DNA of 64,000 bases, taken from NCBI GenBank assembly GCA_029204225.1, contig CM055100.1:12757503-12821502 (forward strand). The letters run 5' to 3'. The DNA is from Diphasiastrum complanatum (taxonomy: Eukaryota > Streptophyta > Lycopodiopsida > Lycopodiales > Lycopodiaceae). Positions 60,629 to 64,000 of this stretch are shown here, piece after piece (positions within the stretch are counted from its first letter, which is position 1; the number at the start of each line of letters is the position of its first letter). Made by a program: the position numbers and the translations under genes. The notes under the pieces are model-generated. The model searched no databases. It was not told where the DNA came from and saw nothing but the letters and a program-made list of their open reading frames with translations.

Positions 60629-63600
60629 TTAGCTCATCTTGGAGTCTGTATCCAGGCCCTTCTGAACAAGTGCCAGTACTTGGCTTGCTAAAGTTTCAGA
60701 AAAGCGAACAGAGTAGCGCTCCAAGAGATCTTCAATGTTAAGAGAAGATCTCAATGAACCACAAAGTGAGGCAGACGAAGCAGCTTGGGGCATTGAGTGA
60801 AAATGTTGTCCTGCAGGCACAAGTTACAAGTTACAAAAGCATATTGAATAAAGTAGTTTGATTTGTATCCATCTTAGAAATAAGAACAAGTTGACTGGTA
60901 TCATTCTTACCGGCCTCAGAAACAATATCAGAAGTGTCCTCTTCTGGAAAAATGATGTTCCCTGATTTTGTTGACAATTTGTCGCTTGCATCTGAAGGTG
61001 ATTCACCACTGACCGCAACCTTGTCCAAAAGTAATTGAACGTTTTGCACTGTTCCAAGGAGCAGTCCTTGATATGACTGAGTTAGTTCCAAAATTTCAGG
61101 AGATGAGCACGTTGATGTGCATGAAACATCAACAGCAGCGTCACCTGAACTATTTTGGAGCTCTTGGAAAAGTAACATTGCTTTGTCAGCAGCAGTTCTA
61201 AATTCTTGTAAGGCTGATGCGTATTCCTCTTTTGGACGAGCTAAAACTATAAGGCTGGGTAGCATTTTTTGGGTTTTGGAAATTCTTGTGCTGCTTCCTG
61301 TCATCACTCAGTAACCACAAAGAAATAGTATATTTCACGTGAGAAGAGCTTCATATAGCATATACTCTATGCTATCAAGCACACTTGATTGATTGCTTAC
61401 AGATATGAGCCTAAAACAAAACACGATACAATCCAGAAAATTACCTTCAATCAGTACTGACGATGTCCAAGATGTAGTATTATCAGGAAGAGCATCCTTG
61501 GCTTCAGAACTTAAATCTGTCATTTGGTAGTCCCTTGTGGTTGCATGAAGTGATGCACATTCAATAGATGGATGTGTAGCATTCTTGTTCAAAGGTTCTT
61601 TGTGTTGCCCCTGTTCAAGTAACAGGTTTTCATCTGTGCCGCTAAAGTCTGCAGTATGCAGTTCTGATATGTTTAAGCCTTCAATATTTCTATCATCTCC
61701 ATTATGAGGAAGCTCATCAACTTCATCTACTTTGCGATCCTCTTCACCTGGATCCTTTCCAAACAGCACAATGTCAACTGATGCACAAGAACTTTTCTCA
61801 TTTCTGATCAGTGAGTTGTGTTGATGATCAGAGCTTGGAAAGATTGGCAGAACACCCTCAGACCTGAATGCTGTCTGGTGCTGCTCATCACGCAAGGTAC
61901 CTGATGGTGACAGGGGTTCATCACTGCAAACTTTTAAAGCAAGGTTTGAAGAAGTTTGAAATATATTGCTTATTTCAAACTCATCAAGCTGTTTTTTCCT
62001 CTAAGCAGTTCCTCCTTCCTGCACTGCCATGCCAAGGTTCACAAGCCGATCTCTCATACGTTGTACTTCCACTGACATTTTCTCCTGGGACAAGAGAAAC
62101 GTAGACTTTGTACAGAACATCAAAATATATTAAAATATTTACAATGGAGAGACAGCATGGCAGGAGATCAGGAAAGAAAAGAAAATTGCACAGAAAATCA
62201 GGTGATGATCGCATTAATTTTGATAAATGTCACGAAATCTCAAAGAAAACTCCCAAGAATCAAATCCACAAGTTAGTCACCTGCCGTTCTTGCAGCTTTA
62301 AGCGCTCCCTTTCAGCTGCTAATGAACATTCTCTCTGGTTTTCCACATCAAAATCATTCAGCAGCACACTATCACTTACACTTTCTTTGGGAGGTGAGCT
62401 TTTAAATAATGCAACCCGAGGAAGTGGATGGCTTGCCCGGGCAAAGAAACGCGCAGGGAAGCTACTTCTTGTGGATGCTGGATTATCAATCTGAAAGGTT
62501 GCTTTTGTCAGTCAACGTCTAACAAAATCCATGAAAATTGCAGTAGTTATGCACCCAGAAAAAATCTTTACTCAGCCTATCATACTCTGGGCATCACTGT
62601 GTGAAAACTACAATAAGCTTTTCAGCTTGTATACACACTTCCTTCTGTTGCCTAAGGTTATATTATGCAAGGAGAAAATAGAATGAAAGAACAAGACCTT
62701 CACAACTGTGGATAGCTTATCAAAATGGGTATTGAAAAGGTCCCTTCGAGGACTAAAGTCATCATCTTCACCAGCTTCTTCGTCACACGATTCGGAAGCT
62801 GATATTTGGCTGCTCTCAAACAAAATGCAACCATTCTTCCCCTCATCCTCTCCTACGCTTGATAGCCGGTCTGGACTACGCTGCAAAGCATCAGGGATGT
62901 CTTCATTGCAATCGGAATGCCTGAATTTTGAGGTTATAGTTTCCCAGCCTTCTTCTTCACCGTTGGCTGGTAGTTCTGTGATAGAATTTGAGATATATGT
63001 GCCTTCGGCATCTTTCAGATTCTCGACGCTTGTAAAGCTATTCTCTTCCTCTGAAATTTTTGAAAGGCGTACCGGGATATGCTCTACTAAGTCATCGTTG
63101 TCCCTGGTTTCCTGTTGAGCTTGTAGATTTTGTGGCAAAATACTGGACTTAGCCCTTGCTAGTAGAGATTCACCGACGTCAAATGAAAATTCTTCAAGAG
63201 ATTCTTCCTCCAATCCGTGTTTGTTTGCTATGAGGCTTTTAATAGCGACATCTGAGACATTATCGTCTTGAGGAAAATCCATCTCATCAAAAAAGACTGT
63301 GTGAACGGTCTTCCATTGCGCATCCCTGACAAGTGCAAGAAAGTCTCATGATAGAATTTTCTAAAGCATAGTCATTCTATGCTCAAAGTACAACATAGAC
63401 AAAATGAAAAGGTTAACTGGCGCTGCTCCATTTCTGACAACAACATTTCATGACTCAATTGGACGTCTCACTACTAAAGCTAAATAAAGATAGACACTTC
63501 TACGGTAAAAGCTTTTTATTTAGAAAAGTGCTGCAAAGCACACCTGGATAGTCCTTCGGGACTCGATAAACCACTTCCTTCTTGCTGGAAGGAGTTCTTG

Positions 63601-64000
63601 GAACTTTCAGGAGTGCTGTCAAGAGTAATGTCTGCACACTCCACTGAGAAACGTCTACGTGCACCAAATCCACTTGGATGTATTGTTGGAGGTGGAATAA
63701 TTTCCTCAGTTGACTCTGTGAAGAGCTTGTAGCCTTCGTTGCCAAACCGCTGGATAGAGACAATATTTGATGAGTGGCGGAAAAGTGTTTTCATTAAGCT
63801 ATAACATAGTTGAATCCATTTCCTAAAATGTTTGTAATTCTGAATCTATTCTCGTTTGTGTGCAATAACAAGCAATAACGCCTATTATTTTGCTGCCCGC
63901 TGTCGATAACTGTATGAAGAATTTAGAAGTTGATATTTGATGAACTACCTTTGTCCAACGTGATTCAAATGAATGGGAAGCATTGTCATCCAATTTCTTT
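60629..64000 (-). CDS. 3' half of a multi-exon gene, possibly the WDR62/MABP1-type C-terminal region; carries an in-frame TAG
   Basis: Minus-strand exons with GT-AG borders that keep frame: 64000(open)-63949, 63749-63544, 63325-62698, 62490-62281, 62084-61445, 61297-60911 and 60810-60629. The protein is mostly acidic and Ser-rich, so probably disordered: ..ASHSFESRWTK / RFGNEGYKLFTEST.., ..DDFSPRRDLFNTHFDKL.., a helical ERERLKLQERQ / EKMSVEVQRMRDRL coiled-coil segment, and a conserved-looking end ..LLERYSVRFSETLASQVL... The fifth exon contains TAG at 62003-62001, after which the same frame stays open for 185 codons and splices well. It is either a nonsense mutation, an error, or part of an unseen intron. 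No catalytic domain is visible. Membership in the WD40 gene family is inferred from the 36.5-kb chimera and orientation, not from a recognised domain. Confidence 0.72.

Overview
The window is nuclear DNA from a land plant. It is AT-rich, split by short GT-AG introns, and dominated by Ty1-copia and Ty3-gypsy retrotransposons with plant-type tRNA primer sites. The plant lineage cannot be fixed from the sequence. No tRNA, rRNA, CRISPR or bacterial-type operon was seen.

Layout: 1-3.3 kb is a decayed copia element (Copia-1, minus strand, running off the left edge) inserted next to a short piece of the repeat family that dominates the middle. 5.76-8.56 kb holds plus-strand exons of a WD40 protein of the WDR62/MABP1 family, broken by a nonsense codon and a 2-nt insertion. 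They stop at the start of a large inverted duplication. Its left arm is 8.56-11.87 kb (+) and its right arm is 57.64-46.39 kb (-). Both arms carry decayed exons of one unidentified gene ('gene X'). 12.0-18.1 kb is a Ty3-gypsy element with a duplicated leader and no RT core. 18.1-21.4 kb is Copia-2, which lacks most of integrase and the front of RT. 21.4-23.0 kb is the 5' end of another gypsy element with a tRNA-Asp type primer site.

23-45 kb is a composite repeat present as two long direct copies (I, 22.99-29.90; III, 34.55-43.80), one partial inverted copy (II, 31.5-33.7) and a scrap at 3.3 kb (IV). Each long copy carries clusters of a palindromic ATCCACGC/GCGTGGAT motif, a 24-bp minisatellite, a minus-strand reading frame with a membrane segment, a short acidic reading frame, and a copia/gypsy RNase H chimera. 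A small secreted cysteine-rich protein gene (30.19-29.81 kb, minus) sits at the end of copy I, and its last codons were carried into copy III.

48.94-55.37 kb is a complete, young copia element (Copia-3): 656-bp LTRs, 5-bp target duplication, intact 1317-codon gag-pol. It sits inside the right arm, and the left arm keeps the matching empty site. 60.63-64.0 kb is the 3' half of a seven-exon gene on the minus strand, one exon of which carries an in-frame TAG.

Interpretation: the WD40 fragment at the left and the minus-strand 3' gene half at the right may be two parts of one WDR62/MABP1-type locus separated by inversion or duplication. A 0.7-kb scrap at 36.5 kb joins the WD40-gene intron to sequence from just 3' of the right-hand gene, which supports this. 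The functional genes supportable here are the cysteine-rich gene, possibly the 60.6-64 kb gene, and the Copia-3 polyprotein.
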